Below are positions 1-6,987 of a DNA stretch of 64,000 nucleotides, one piece after another. This DNA comes from Chloroflexi bacterium OLB15 (GTDB taxonomy: Bacteria; Chloroflexota; Anaerolineae; Aggregatilineales; Phototrophicaceae). A program made the position numbers and the translations under genes. The stretch spans positions 24,079 to 88,078 of the forward strand of contig LMZS01000047.1 of the NCBI GenBank assembly GCA_001567085.1, written 5' to 3'. Numbering within the stretch: position 1 is the stretch's first letter; each line of letters begins with the position of its first letter. A model generated the notes under the pieces. The model saw only the letters and a program-made list of their open reading frames with translations, made no database searches and was not told the DNA's origin.

Positions 1-241
1 ACATCGGGGCGCGAAGAAATCAGCGGCGGGGTGCTAGGCGTATACAACGCCTCCACCAGTCTCGGCCTGATCTTCGGCACAGCACTGGGGGGGCGTCCTA
101 TTTAGCTCAGGCCATCAGGTGCCATTCTGGGTAGGGGGCGTCATGCTGCTGCTCACCGCGCTGCCAGCTATTTACCTGATGCATCGTACTGAAGGCGATC
201 TTGCTGTTGTAGAAGGCGCGCCGGTTGTTGGACGCGCGTAA
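1..241 (+). CDS. MFS transporter, C-terminal end (cut by window edge, frameshifted)
   Basis: Only the last two transmembrane helices of a major facilitator superfamily exporter are present. Reading starts in frame 1 (VYNASTSLGLIFGTALGG) and hits a stop at 103-105, but from about position 89 frame 2 continues the family sequence (helix VGGVMLLLTALPAIYLM, then a short hydrophilic tail and TAA at 239-241). The switch falls in a run of seven G at 87-93; removing one G restores one frame. The substrate cannot be told from this fragment. The frame break is either an assembly error in the homopolymer or a true mutation; the intact continuation favours the former. Confidence 0.6.
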
Positions 242-266
242 ATAGGGGCGGCCTGTCAATCACAAC

Positions 267-305
267 ATACGGGACGCTCAGTCAAGCGCCCCGTATACCT
301 CTTTT
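267..305 (+). terminator. Terminator of the MFS gene
   Basis: An inverted repeat (ATACGGG.CGCT / AGCG.CCCGTAT, 267-296) is followed by a T-rich stretch ending CTCTTTT. It sits 25 bases after the transporter stop and overlaps the end of the convergent msrB gene, so it separates the two. Confidence 0.7.
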
Positions 306-714
306 AGGCCTTGTCTTCGTCTGGCCGCAGTTTCATCGCCACCGAGTTAATACAGTAGCGCAAGCCAGTTGTGTCACGCGGGCCATCGTCAAACACATGG
401 CCTAGATGTGAGCCGCAGCGGTTGCACAGCACTTCAATTCGCTGCATCCCGTAGCTGTTATCCTGTTTTAGCTCAACATGGCCGCTGTCAATAACATCCC
501 AGAAGCTCGGCCACCCGCAGTGAGAATCAAATTTAGTATTCGAATCGAACAGCGGCTGACCACAGGCAGCGCAAAGGTAGGTGCCGGGCGTTTTGGTATT
601 CACATATTCGCCGGTGAATGCGCGTTCAGTGGCGTGCTGTCGCAGCACCGCATACTGCTCTGGCGTTAACTGCTCACGCCATTCGGCATCGGTCTTTGAA
701 ATTCTATCGGTCAT
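304..714 (-). CDS. msrB: Peptide-methionine (R)-S-oxide reductase MsrB
   Basis: Reduces the R-epimer of methionine sulfoxide in proteins, using thioredoxin; cytoplasmic repair enzyme. The 136-residue product has the complete MsrB fold: two CxxC zinc pairs (C48/C51 and C97/C100), the HCGWPSFW motif with the likely resolving cysteine C66, the GSHLGHVF motif, and the RYCINS motif with catalytic C121. A longer open frame reaches 756, but the start at 714 is preferred because GAGG lies just upstream and the family normally begins about there. It is a single gene, convergent with the MFS transporter. The length is normal for the one-domain family. Confidence 0.95.
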   Translation of the reverse strand: MTDRISKTDAEWREQLTPEQYAVLRQHATERAFTGEYVNTKTPGTYLCAACGQPLFDSNTKFDSHCGWPSFWDVIDSGHVELKQDNSYGMQRIEVLCNRCGSHLGHVFDDGPRDTTGLRYCINSVAMKLRPDEDKA

Positions 715-910
715 GGGAACATCCTCAAATTGTGCGGCGGTACGGGCGAAGCGCAAGACCTCATAGCTTGGATTGGTTGGGGTGCTGTGCTTTAGAACCG
801 GGAAATGAGGACTTGCTTTATCTGCTGATCAGACGCCAATAATGCCTTTGATGTTACGCCGATCTGGCTGTGAAACCGCGAAAACTAATCAAATCATCAT
901 CTATATAAAT

Positions 911-944
911 AAAAAAACGCGCCGTCAAAGTTTGAACGCGCGTT
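911..944 (-). terminator. Terminator of the tRNA operon
   Basis: Read on the minus strand, a stem (AACGCGC / GCGCGTT, about 7 bp) is followed directly by a run of seven T (complement of A911-917). It lies 15 bases after the last tRNA, so it ends the tRNA transcript. Confidence 0.75.
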
Positions 945-958
945 GTTCAGAAATAGCA

Positions 959-1031
959 TGGGGCCACCAGGATTCGAACCTGGAACCAAGCGGTTATGAG
1001 CCGCCTGCTCTGACCGTTGAGCTATGGCCCC
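959..1031 (-). tRNA. tRNA with CAT anticodon (Ile2 or Met)
   Basis: 73 nt cloverleaf: acceptor GGGGCCA/TGGCCCC, discriminator A, D-arm with AGAGC, anticodon stem GCGG/CCGC closing the loop CTCATAA (anticodon CAT), and a T-loop GTTCGAATCC. CCA is not encoded. The arm sequence GGCTCATAACCG resembles tRNA-Ile2, whose C34 is changed to lysidine by TilS, as seen in Bacillus and E. coli. Elongator tRNA-Met cannot be excluded without a TFAM-type score. Last gene of the three-tRNA operon. Confidence 0.9.
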
Positions 1032-1053
1032 GAATGTGGGTGGAAATCAGAAG

Positions 1054-1124
1054 AGCGGGTGATCAGACTCGAACTGACGCCAAGACCTTGGAAGGGTCGT
1101 ATGCTACCGTTACACCACACCCGC
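1054..1124 (-). tRNA. tRNA-Gly (TCC)
   Basis: 71 nt cloverleaf: acceptor GCGGGTG/CACCCGC, anticodon stem GACC/GGTC with loop CTTCCAA (anticodon TCC), T-loop GTTCGAGTC, discriminator T. CCA is not encoded. Lies 22 bases after the CAT tRNA and 35 bases before tRNA-Pro, on the same strand. Confidence 0.95.
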
Positions 1125-1159
1125 AGTTTTGCGCACAGTCTATCATGATTCTGTGCCAG

Positions 1160-1233
1160 TCGGGGCAGCCGGACTTGAACCGACAACCTCAGCACCCCAA
1201 TTGCCGCGCGCTACCAAGTTGCGCTATGCCCCG
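1160..1233 (-). tRNA. tRNA-Pro (TGG)
   Basis: 74 nt cloverleaf: acceptor CGGGGCA/TGCCCCG starting with the C1 typical of proline tRNAs, anticodon stem CGGCA/TGCTG with loop ATTGGGG (anticodon TGG), T-stem GTCGG/CCGGC, discriminator A. CCA is not encoded. First gene of the tRNA operon. Confidence 0.95.
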
Positions 1234-1244
1234 TAGATGATGCC

Positions 1245-1273
1245 ATTGTACAGATACTCTACATCATAATCAA
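1245..1273 (-). promoter_or_regulatory. Promoter of the tRNA operon
   Basis: On the minus strand: -35 TTGATT (1268-1273), 17-base spacer, -10 TACAAT (1245-1250). The expected start, near 1238, is about five bases before tRNA-Pro. The box lies after the coaX stop codon, so the tRNAs need not depend on coaX read-through. Confidence 0.65.
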
Positions 1274-1287
1274 CGGCGGGTCACTGC

Positions 1288-2073
1288 TTACTCGCCTGTG
1301 TTCATGGTATAGATGATACGCAGCCCTTCAAGCGTCAGATCAGGATCAATCTGGTCAATCACGCCCGTATGCTGGCGGAACAGCGGCGCAAGCCCGCCAG
1401 TGGCAATGACGCGTATGCCATCCCCCATATCCGCCTCTTGCATCGCTGTTTTCAGCCGGGTAATCATGCCTTCTACCAGCGCGGCATAGCCCCAGAAAAT
1501 GCCCGATTGCATCGCATGGATTGTATTTCTGCCAATCGGGTTGGGCGGGGGCGCAAGGTCAATCTTATGTAACTTGGCCGCGCGTGCTACCAGCGCGTCG
1601 TGGGCGATGCCTATTCCCGGCGCGATTGCACCGCCACAGTATGCCCCTTTTGCGCTCACAATATCGAAGTTGGTCGCCGTGCCAAAGTCTACGACGATAG
1701 CATTGCATTTATAGAGAGCGGTGACGGCGGCTGCATTCACCAGGCGATCTGCGCCCGCCTGTTCCGGTTGGTCAATCTCGATACGAATCCCCATTCGGGT
1801 GCGGTGTGTAATCACAACCGGCTCTACCGCTATATAACGAGAGGTGAGATCGACAAACGCCGGGGTAAGCGCGGGTACAACGCTGGAGATGATCACGCCC
1901 GTCACCACGTGATAATCAAAGCCCTGGCTGCGTAAGAAGCTGTTGACCAGCACGCCATATTCATCGGGCATTTTGTCTGGCACAGTACGCGCCCGCCATG
2001 AGGCTGCCCATTCATTGTTATGCCATAAGCCAAGCGTGATGTTGGTATTGCCAATATCAACTGCGAGCAGCAC
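1288..2073 (-). CDS. coaX: Type III pantothenate kinase
   Basis: Phosphorylates pantothenate in the first step of coenzyme A synthesis; the type III enzyme needs a monovalent cation and is not feedback-inhibited by CoA. The 261-residue protein shows the ASKHA fold motifs of the family: N-terminal DIGNTN phosphate loop (residues 6-11), GADRLVNA with the catalytic aspartate near the middle, VVDFGTATNFDIV, and GGAIAPGI. The length is normal. The start is GTG with GGGAAG upstream. It is divergent from the DUF423 gene and followed by the tRNA operon. Confidence 0.95.
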   Translation of the reverse strand: MLLAVDIGNTNITLGLWHNNEWAASWRARTVPDKMPDEYGVLVNSFLRSQGFDYHVVTGVIISSVVPALTPAFVDLTSRYIAVEPVVITHRTRMGIRIEIDQPEQAGADRLVNAAAVTALYKCNAIVVDFGTATNFDIVSAKGAYCGGAIAPGIGIAHDALVARAAKLHKIDLAPPPNPIGRNTIHAMQSGIFWGYAALVEGMITRLKTAMQEADMGDGIRVIATGGLAPLFRQHTGVIDQIDPDLTLEGLRIIYTMNTGE

Positions 2074-2105
2074 GATTTTCTTCCCGATCTCTATAAGTGC
2101 GCGGC

Positions 2106-2139
2106 GATTGTAACCAATTCACGGGCAAGTGATACAATC
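2106..2139. promoter_or_regulatory. Possible overlapping divergent promoters, coaX / DUF423 gene
   Basis: An inverted pair GATTGTA (2106-2112) and TACAATC (2133-2139) can be read in both directions as a -35 (TTGTAA or TTGTAT) and -10 (TACAAT) with a long 19-base spacer. Each -35 coincides with the opposite -10. The spacer is above the usual 16-18, so this is a weak call; it could instead be a dyad operator. Confidence 0.3.
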
Positions 2140-2171
2140 CTGGTGATATTTCGATGAAGAATGATTAGCGC

Positions 2172-2564
2172 ATGACTACAGCACGTTTACCCCTTATTCT
2201 CGCTTCAATCTTTGGCGCTTCTGGCGTCGCCCTGGGGGCATTTGGCGCCCACGCGCTCGGCAGTTACTTTGATGCCAATCCGTCGCAGGCGGTGACCTAC
2301 GCGACGGCTGTGCAATATCATCTCATCCACGCGGTAGCCCTGCTGGCAACTGCCGCGCTGGCGTCGCACCTCTCCTCAAAATGGGTGCAGTGGGCAGCAA
2401 GGCTGTTTGCCGTTGGCATCATCTTGTTTTCTGGCAGCTTATATGTTTTGAGCCTTACGAATTTGCGTTTGATGGGGGTAGTTGCGCCGTTAGGCGGCGC
2501 CGCGCTGATTGCCGGTTGGATACTTTTAGGCGTAAGCGGCTGGAAAATATTGTCAGTAAAATAG
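2172..2564 (+). CDS. DUF423 family membrane protein (YgdD-like)
   Basis: A 130-residue inner-membrane protein with four predicted helices. The start ([21 protein letters not shown]), the [11 protein letters not shown] segment, the [11 protein letters not shown] helix and the final GGAALIAGW helix are all typical of DUF423, which is widespread and of unproven function. The gene is full length and uses the first ATG after the divergent promoter region. It stands alone; the next gene has its own promoter. No function is assigned. Confidence 0.85.
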   Translation: MTTARLPLILASIFGASGVALGAFGAHALGSYFDANPSQAVTYATAVQYHLIHAVALLATAALASHLSSKWVQWAARLFAVGIILFSGSLYVLSLTNLRLMGVVAPLGGAALIAGWILLGVSGWKILSVK

Positions 2565-2582
2565 AATGGCTAACTTATAAGT

Positions 2583-2611
2583 TTGCAAGATTCCCTACTT
2601 GCGTTTATATA
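2583..2611 (+). promoter_or_regulatory. Promoter of the cold-shock gene
   Basis: -35 TTGCAA (2583-2588), 17-base spacer, -10 TATATA (2606-2611), in a locally AT-rich patch right after the DUF423 stop. It implies an untranslated leader of about 130 bases. Confidence 0.65.
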
Positions 2612-2746
2612 AAATATGGCGTAGCATATTTTCTTGGAGGGGCATTTCGCCCCGTGTGGCATGTAATTGAAGGGCTTTCTGGTTCAGAATGGCTGCAGCA
2701 GTTACAAAGCCATGATATTTTTTATGTCTCCAGGGAGCATACTTCA
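2612..2746 (+). promoter_or_regulatory. Structured 5' leader of the cold-shock mRNA
   Basis: The leader contains the hairpin GGGGC-atttc-GCCCC (2639-2653) and a longer-range pair GGCTTT / AAAGCC around it. Long structured leaders are known to control cspA-type mRNAs by temperature; that this one does so is inference. Confidence 0.4.
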
Positions 2747-2962
2747 ATGAGCAGCAACCGCGTCAAGGGCACCGTTAAGTGGTTCAATAGTGAAAAGGGC
2801 TACGGCTTTATCACTCCTGAAAACGGCGCTGATGTATTCGTTCACTATACGAGCATCAATTCCACAGGCTATCGTTCCTTGAACGAAGGTGACAAAGTAG
2901 AATTCGAAATTACTGACGGCAAGAAGGGCAAGCAGGCCAGCGCAGTTTCGGTGCTTAAGTAA
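2747..2962 (+). CDS. Cold-shock domain protein (CspA family)
   Basis: A 71-residue single cold-shock domain that binds single-stranded RNA/DNA and melts RNA structure. RNP1 (KGYGFI) and RNP2 (VFVHY) are both intact, after the usual start [14 protein letters not shown]. An open frame runs further upstream, but the ATG at 2747, with GGGAG ahead of it, gives the exact family length. It is monocistronic, with its own promoter and terminator. Confidence 0.95.
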   Translation: MSSNRVKGTVKWFNSEKGYGFITPENGADVFVHYTSINSTGYRSLNEGDKVEFEITDGKKGKQASAVSVLK

Positions 2963-2991
2963 TCCGGTAATTCGACGCAAAACTGACATTG

Positions 2992-3020
2992 AACACCCGC
3001 CTTATACGCGGGTGTTTTCA
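2992..3020 (+). terminator. Terminator of the cold-shock gene
   Basis: Nine-bp perfect stem AACACCCGC / GCGGGTGTT with a 7-base loop, followed by TTTTCATTT. It lies 30 bases after the stop codon. Confidence 0.85.
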
Positions 3021-3230
3021 TTTCGGCAAGCGGCGCGATGCACGCCTTTCTTCCCGCGCGGCTCGCCCTACACAAACAGATATCCCCCTGCTAAAATGCC
3101 TTGTATCGCATTTATTTTCACTCGCCGGGACTCGGTCGCTGGTGTTGGGCGAAACCTGAACAGGTTTTGTCTTCTGCTGTGCCGGGTGTGATCGGTGATG
3201 TGAGTAAACACTGGCAACAGGAGCCTTATA

Positions 3231-4064
3231 ATGCCCTCTCAAGTTTCCATGAAACAGCTTCTGGAAGCGGGTGTTCACTTCGGTCATCGCACGACCAAGT
3301 GGAACCCGAAGATGAAGCCCTACATCTTCACCCATCGCAACGGTATCCATATCCTTGACCTTCAGCAGACTATCGTTGAGCTGAACGCCTATTACGATAT
3401 GATCCGCGATATTGCTTCGGCGGGTGGCACGGTGCTGTTCGTTGGCACAAAGCGCCAGGCGCAGGAAGCCGTCGCCCGTGAAGCCGAACGCTGCGGTATG
3501 CCTTACGTCAACAAGCGCTGGTTGGGTGGCACGCTCACCAACTGGACGACCATTCGCAAGCGTATTGATACGCTGAAGACGATGGAAAAGAAGCGCGAAG
3601 CTGGCGAATATGAAATTCTTGGCAAGAAAGAACGCTTGATCAAGGATCGCCAGATTGAGAAGCTTCAGGAACGCCTTGGCGGTATCCGTATTATGAATAA
3701 GCTGCCTGAACTGCTGATCGTCGTTGATACCAACCGCGAAGCAACTGCTGTGAAGGAAGCCAACACCATTCATATTCCGGTGCTCGCGCTGGCAGACTCT
3801 AACAGCGATCCGGATAAGGTTGATTATGTTCTGCCCGCCAATGATGACGCGGTGCGCTCGGTCAAGCTCATTCTGGAAACCTTTGCGGATGCTGTGATCG
3901 AAGGCCGCTCAATGCGTAAGCGCGATGATGAGGATGCTGGCGATGCCGCATTCTCCAGCGATTTCAGCGCCTATGATGAAGCCAAAGACGAAGACCTGCT
4001 TGGCGAATCTGTCCTTGCGAAAATCAAGGGCAAGCAGGTATTCGATGAATCGGACGAGGAATAA
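3231..4064 (+). CDS. rpsB: 30S ribosomal protein S2
   Basis: Small-subunit ribosomal protein. The 277 residues contain the S2 signatures MKQLLEAGVHFGH near the start, GIHILDLQQT, the VNKRWLGGTLTNW motif and PELLIVVDTNREATAVKEA. The C-terminal 40 residues are a lineage-specific acidic tail ending DESDEE. The start is set by AGGAG seven bases upstream; the internal Met before KQLLEAG is too late. Six bases separate it from tsf, the conserved rpsB-tsf operon. The roughly 200-base leader holds a small dyad (AAACCTG..CAGGTTT, 3152-3167) followed by T's, which could serve S2 autoregulation; that role is inference. Confidence 0.97.
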   Translation: MPSQVSMKQLLEAGVHFGHRTTKWNPKMKPYIFTHRNGIHILDLQQTIVELNAYYDMIRDIASAGGTVLFVGTKRQAQEAVAREAERCGMPYVNKRWLGGTLTNWTTIRKRIDTLKTMEKKREAGEYEILGKKERLIKDRQIEKLQERLGGIRIMNKLPELLIVVDTNREATAVKEANTIHIPVLALADSNSDPDKVDYVLPANDDAVRSVKLILETFADAVIEGRSMRKRDDEDAGDAAFSSDFSAYDEAKDEDLLGESVLAKIKGKQVFDESDEE

Positions 4065-4070
4065 TCGGAC

Positions 4071-4697
4071 ATGACGACAATTACTGCTCAATTGGTGAAA
4101 GACCTGCGCGAAATGACCGGCGCAGGCCCGCTGGATTGTAAGAAGGCGCTGGAAGAAACCGGCGGCGATATACAAAAAGCGGTGGAATATCTTCGTGAGC
4201 GCGGCGCAGCAAAAGCGATTAAGAAGCTGAACGCTGGCCGTACCATGAACGAAGGGTTGATCGAAACTTATCTGCACTTCAACCGCCGCCTGGGGGTGAT
4301 GGTTGAAATCAACTGCGAGACTGACTTCGTGGCGAATACGGATAACTTTCGCAACTTCTGCAAGGAAATTGCGCTGCATATCGCCAACCTGAAGCCGCTG
4401 TACATCAAGCGCGAGCATGTGCCGAACGCCATCATCGAAGCTGAGCGTGAACTGTACCGCCGCCGCACGCTGGAAGAAGGCAAGCCTGCCGCCGTTGTTG
4501 ATAAAATCGTTGATGGTCGTATGGAAAAGTTCTATCAGGAAATCGTCCTCATGGAACAGCCCTGGCTGAAGGATGATTCCAAGACCATTCAGCAGCTTCT
4601 ATCTGAAACGGTCTCTGAAACGGGCGAGAGCATTGAAATTCGCCGTTTTGCCTGCTTTGTGCTGGGCGACTCTGGCGAAGCTGACGCAGGTGAGTAA
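4071..4697 (+). CDS. tsf: Elongation factor Ts, short form
   Basis: Guanine-nucleotide exchange factor that recycles EF-Tu. The N-terminal UBA-like domain (LVKDLREMTGAGPLDCKKAL) and the TDFVAN motif that contacts EF-Tu are present. At 208 residues it is about 75 shorter than the E. coli protein and near the size of the single-core-repeat Thermus type, so it likely has one core subdomain. It follows rpsB closely, and a strong terminator follows at 4785. Confidence 0.95.
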   Translation: MTTITAQLVKDLREMTGAGPLDCKKALEETGGDIQKAVEYLRERGAAKAIKKLNAGRTMNEGLIETYLHFNRRLGVMVEINCETDFVANTDNFRNFCKEIALHIANLKPLYIKREHVPNAIIEAERELYRRRTLEEGKPAAVVDKIVDGRMEKFYQEIVLMEQPWLKDDSKTIQQLLSETVSETGESIEIRRFACFVLGDSGEADAGE

Positions 4698-4784
4698 AAT
4701 CTAGACTCGCTGCTACGAGGAAACGGTATGGGCAAGAATCGTCAACTTACACGAGGAAACCGTCCGTTATCGATCACAATTTTT

Positions 4785-4816
4785 GGGGGATCAGCTAATT
4801 TGCTGATCCCCCTTTT
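4785..4816 (+). terminator. Terminator between tsf and pyrH
   Basis: Eleven-bp perfect stem GGGGGATCAGC / GCTGATCCCCC with a 6-base loop, then TTTT. One of the strongest hairpins in the window. pyrH begins 24 bases later, so pyrH is either separately started or reached by read-through. Confidence 0.9.
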
Positions 4817-4839
4817 ACCTGTTTTGAAGGGGAAGCGAG

Positions 4840-5577
4840 ATGTTAATTAGTAATGATGGAGCGCCAAAGCCGGCCTACCGCCGGGTCGTGTTGAAGCTAA
4901 GCGGTGAGGCATTAGCCCCTGAGCGGGGATATGGCATTGATCCGGATCAGGCGGAATTGATTGCTGAACGCATCAAGGAATTGCACCAGCTTGGCGTTCA
5001 AATCGCCATCGTTATTGGCGGCGGCAACCTATGGCGCGGCAAAGACGGTGTTGAACGGGGGATGGCGCAAAGCACCGCTGACCAGATCGGCATTATGGCT
5101 ACTGTGATGAACGGCCTGGCGCTGCAGGATGCGTTGGAACGCGCTGGCGTAACCAGTCGTGTGCAAACCGCAATCGAGGTTAAGGCGCTGGCTGAACCCT
5201 ATATTCGCCTGCGCGCCATTCGCCATCTTGAAAAAGGCCGCGTGGTCATCATCGCTGGCGGCACAGGCAACCCCTATTTCACTACCGACTCAGCCGCCGC
5301 GCTGCGGGCTATGGAAATTGGCGCAGACATCATCATCAAGGCCACCAAAGTAGACGGCGTGTATTCAGCCGATCCGCGTAAAGACCCTACGGCTACACGT
5401 TATGCCAGCATCAGCTATGAAAAGGTCATTACAGATCGCCTGAATATCATGGATATGACCGCTTTTACCATGTGCCAGGAACACAATATGCCCATTCTGG
5501 TGCTCAACTTCTGGGATGAAAACGCGCTGATTCGCGCTTTCCAGGGCGATGAAAGTGTGGGAACCATTATCCGTTAA
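4840..5577 (+). CDS. pyrH: Uridylate (UMP) kinase
   Basis: Phosphorylates UMP to UDP with ATP in pyrimidine nucleotide synthesis; an amino-acid-kinase-fold hexamer in the cytoplasm. Motifs in order: [10 protein letters not shown] (ATP site), [10 protein letters not shown], the [14 protein letters not shown] helix, [34 protein letters not shown], and MDMTAFTMC. Its 245 residues are normal. GAAGGGGAAG sits before the ATG. Order rpsB-tsf-pyrH is conserved in bacteria; frr, often next, is replaced here by a sugar operon. Confidence 0.96.
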   Translation: MLISNDGAPKPAYRRVVLKLSGEALAPERGYGIDPDQAELIAERIKELHQLGVQIAIVIGGGNLWRGKDGVERGMAQSTADQIGIMATVMNGLALQDALERAGVTSRVQTAIEVKALAEPYIRLRAIRHLEKGRVVIIAGGTGNPYFTTDSAAALRAMEIGADIIIKATKVDGVYSADPRKDPTATRYASISYEKVITDRLNIMDMTAFTMCQEHNMPILVLNFWDENALIRAFQGDESVGTIIR

Positions 5578-5612
5578 TGGGTAAATTGCCCAAAATGGTG
5601 GCAAAATAGTTC

Positions 5613-5626
5613 TGGGAGCGCTCCCA
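5613..5626. promoter_or_regulatory. LacI-family (CelR/CebR-type) operator
   Basis: Perfect 14-bp palindrome TGGGAGCGCTCCCA. This exact sequence is the published operator of the cellobiose-sensing LacI regulators CelR (Thermobifida) and CebR (Streptomyces). It covers the expected -35 zone of the promoter at 5645, so a bound repressor would block it. No LacI-family gene is in this window. Confidence 0.75.
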
Positions 5627-5644
5627 TATTTGTCATTTCCCGTT

Positions 5645-5650
5645 TATAAT
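5645..5650 (+). promoter_or_regulatory. -10 box of the GH4 operon
   Basis: Consensus TATAAT, 18 bases after the end of the LacI-type palindrome. No good -35 hexamer is visible because the palindrome occupies that position. The leader to the GH4 start would be about 65 bases. Confidence 0.55.
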
Positions 5651-5721
5651 GCTGAATATCGGGCAGGTGGCTCTGGATCACATAAGTTGAGCCACAGCCA
5701 AAAACTGGAGTAGAACTTTCC

Positions 5722-6978
5722 ATGAACGCGCTCAAAATTACGGTTATTGGCGGCGGCAGCACCTATACCCCTGAACTCATCGAGGGCTTTATCCGTTATT
5801 ACGACGAACTCCCCGTCGCGCAGATCACGCTGATGGATATTTCTGAAGATCGCTTAAAAGTCGTGGGCGATCTTGTGCAGCGTATGCTTGGCGATCTGCC
5901 TGTGAAATTGGTGCGCACCACTGACCGCCGCGAGGCGATTACTGGCGCGGATTTTGTGGTGACCCAACTGCGGGTTGGTGGTTTGGCCGCCCGCGCGCTT
6001 GATGAGCAGCTGCCGATGCAGCATGGCGTTCTCGGTCAGGAAACCACTGGCCCCGGCGGTTTTGCCAAAGCCTTGCGTACTATTCCCGTGATGCTGGATA
6101 TCGCCCGTGATATTGAACGTTTTGCGCCAGATGCATGGCTGATCAACTTTACCAACCCGGCAGGGCTGGTGGTTGAAGCGCTGAATCGCCTTACCCATGT
6201 GAAAGTGATCGGGCTGTGTAATGTGCCGATCAATATGCAGATGCGTGTCGCTGAAAAACTACAAGTTTCGCCGCAAGAGGTGGAACTGCGCTATATGGGC
6301 TTGAATCACCTGAGTTGGGCGCGCGCATTGGTTAACGGGCGGGATGTGACCGATGAAGCCCTGAAATTGGCGTGGGCTGGCGGCAATCTGGATGATGAAT
6401 ATCTCAAAACAGTAGGCTTGATCCCCAATTACTACATCCGCTATTTCGCCCATCCGGATCGCGTGCTGCGCGAGCAGCTTACTGCTGAAGAAACCCGCGC
6501 TGAATATCTGCAAGGGGTAGAAGCCGAACTGCTGGAACTCTACAAAGACCCTGAGCTAAAAGAGAAGCCGAAACTGCTGGAAACGCGCGGCGGTGCTTAT
6601 TACTCAACCGCTGCCGTCAACTTGATTCGCGCTATCGCTCAGGATCGCCGTGAAGTACATATCGTCAACGTGCCTAACCAGCACAGCATTAACGATTTAC
6701 CTGAAGGCGCGGTGGTTGAAGTGCCAGCCGTGATCGGCAAAAGCGGGGCGCAGCCGTTGATGCAGGGCGGCTTGCCGCCCGCGATTCGCGGATTGGTGGT
6801 ATCGGTTAAGGCGTATGAGGAACTAACCGTTGAAGCCGCCGTAACGGGCGATGAGTCTATCGCCAAATTAGCGCTGTTCACCCATCCACTTGTGCCATCA
6901 TGGGATGTGGCAACTGCGCTGTGGAATGATATTAAAACGGCACATGCAGCTTACTTGCCCAACTTTACGGGAAAATAG
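5722..6978 (+). CDS. Glycoside hydrolase family 4, probable 6-phospho-beta-glucosidase
   Basis: GH4 enzymes hydrolyse phosphorylated glycosides by an NAD+- and Mn2+-dependent redox-elimination route. The 418-residue protein has the N-terminal Rossmann motif GGGSTYTPELIEGF, INFTNPAGLVVEAL, the metal-binding cysteine in GLCNVP (about C166) and histidine in LNHLSW (about H196), and a full C-terminal domain. STYTPELIEGF and GLCNVP favour the 6-phospho-beta-glucosidase branch over alpha-glucosidases; substrate choice is inference. It is the first gene of a two-gene operon with the downstream kinase (9-base gap), behind the cellobiose-type operator, which fits a role in beta-glucoside use. Confidence 0.85.
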   Translation: MNALKITVIGGGSTYTPELIEGFIRYYDELPVAQITLMDISEDRLKVVGDLVQRMLGDLPVKLVRTTDRREAITGADFVVTQLRVGGLAARALDEQLPMQHGVLGQETTGPGGFAKALRTIPVMLDIARDIERFAPDAWLINFTNPAGLVVEALNRLTHVKVIGLCNVPINMQMRVAEKLQVSPQEVELRYMGLNHLSWARALVNGRDVTDEALKLAWAGGNLDDEYLKTVGLIPNYYIRYFAHPDRVLREQLTAEETRAEYLQGVEAELLELYKDPELKEKPKLLETRGGAYYSTAAVNLIRAIAQDRREVHIVNVPNQHSINDLPEGAVVEVPAVIGKSGAQPLMQGGLPPAIRGLVVSVKAYEELTVEAAVTGDESIAKLALFTHPLVPSWDVATALWNDIKTAHAAYLPNFTGK

Positions 6979-6987
6979 GTTCATAAA

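Noticed and set aside
842..1240. 132-codon plus-strand open frame
   Set aside because: It reads antisense through three tRNAs (GHQDSNLEPSGYEPP is the well-known false peptide from tRNA complements).
3018..3773. 251-codon minus-strand open frame
   Set aside because: Antisense to rpsB with no family features; a shadow of biased codon use.
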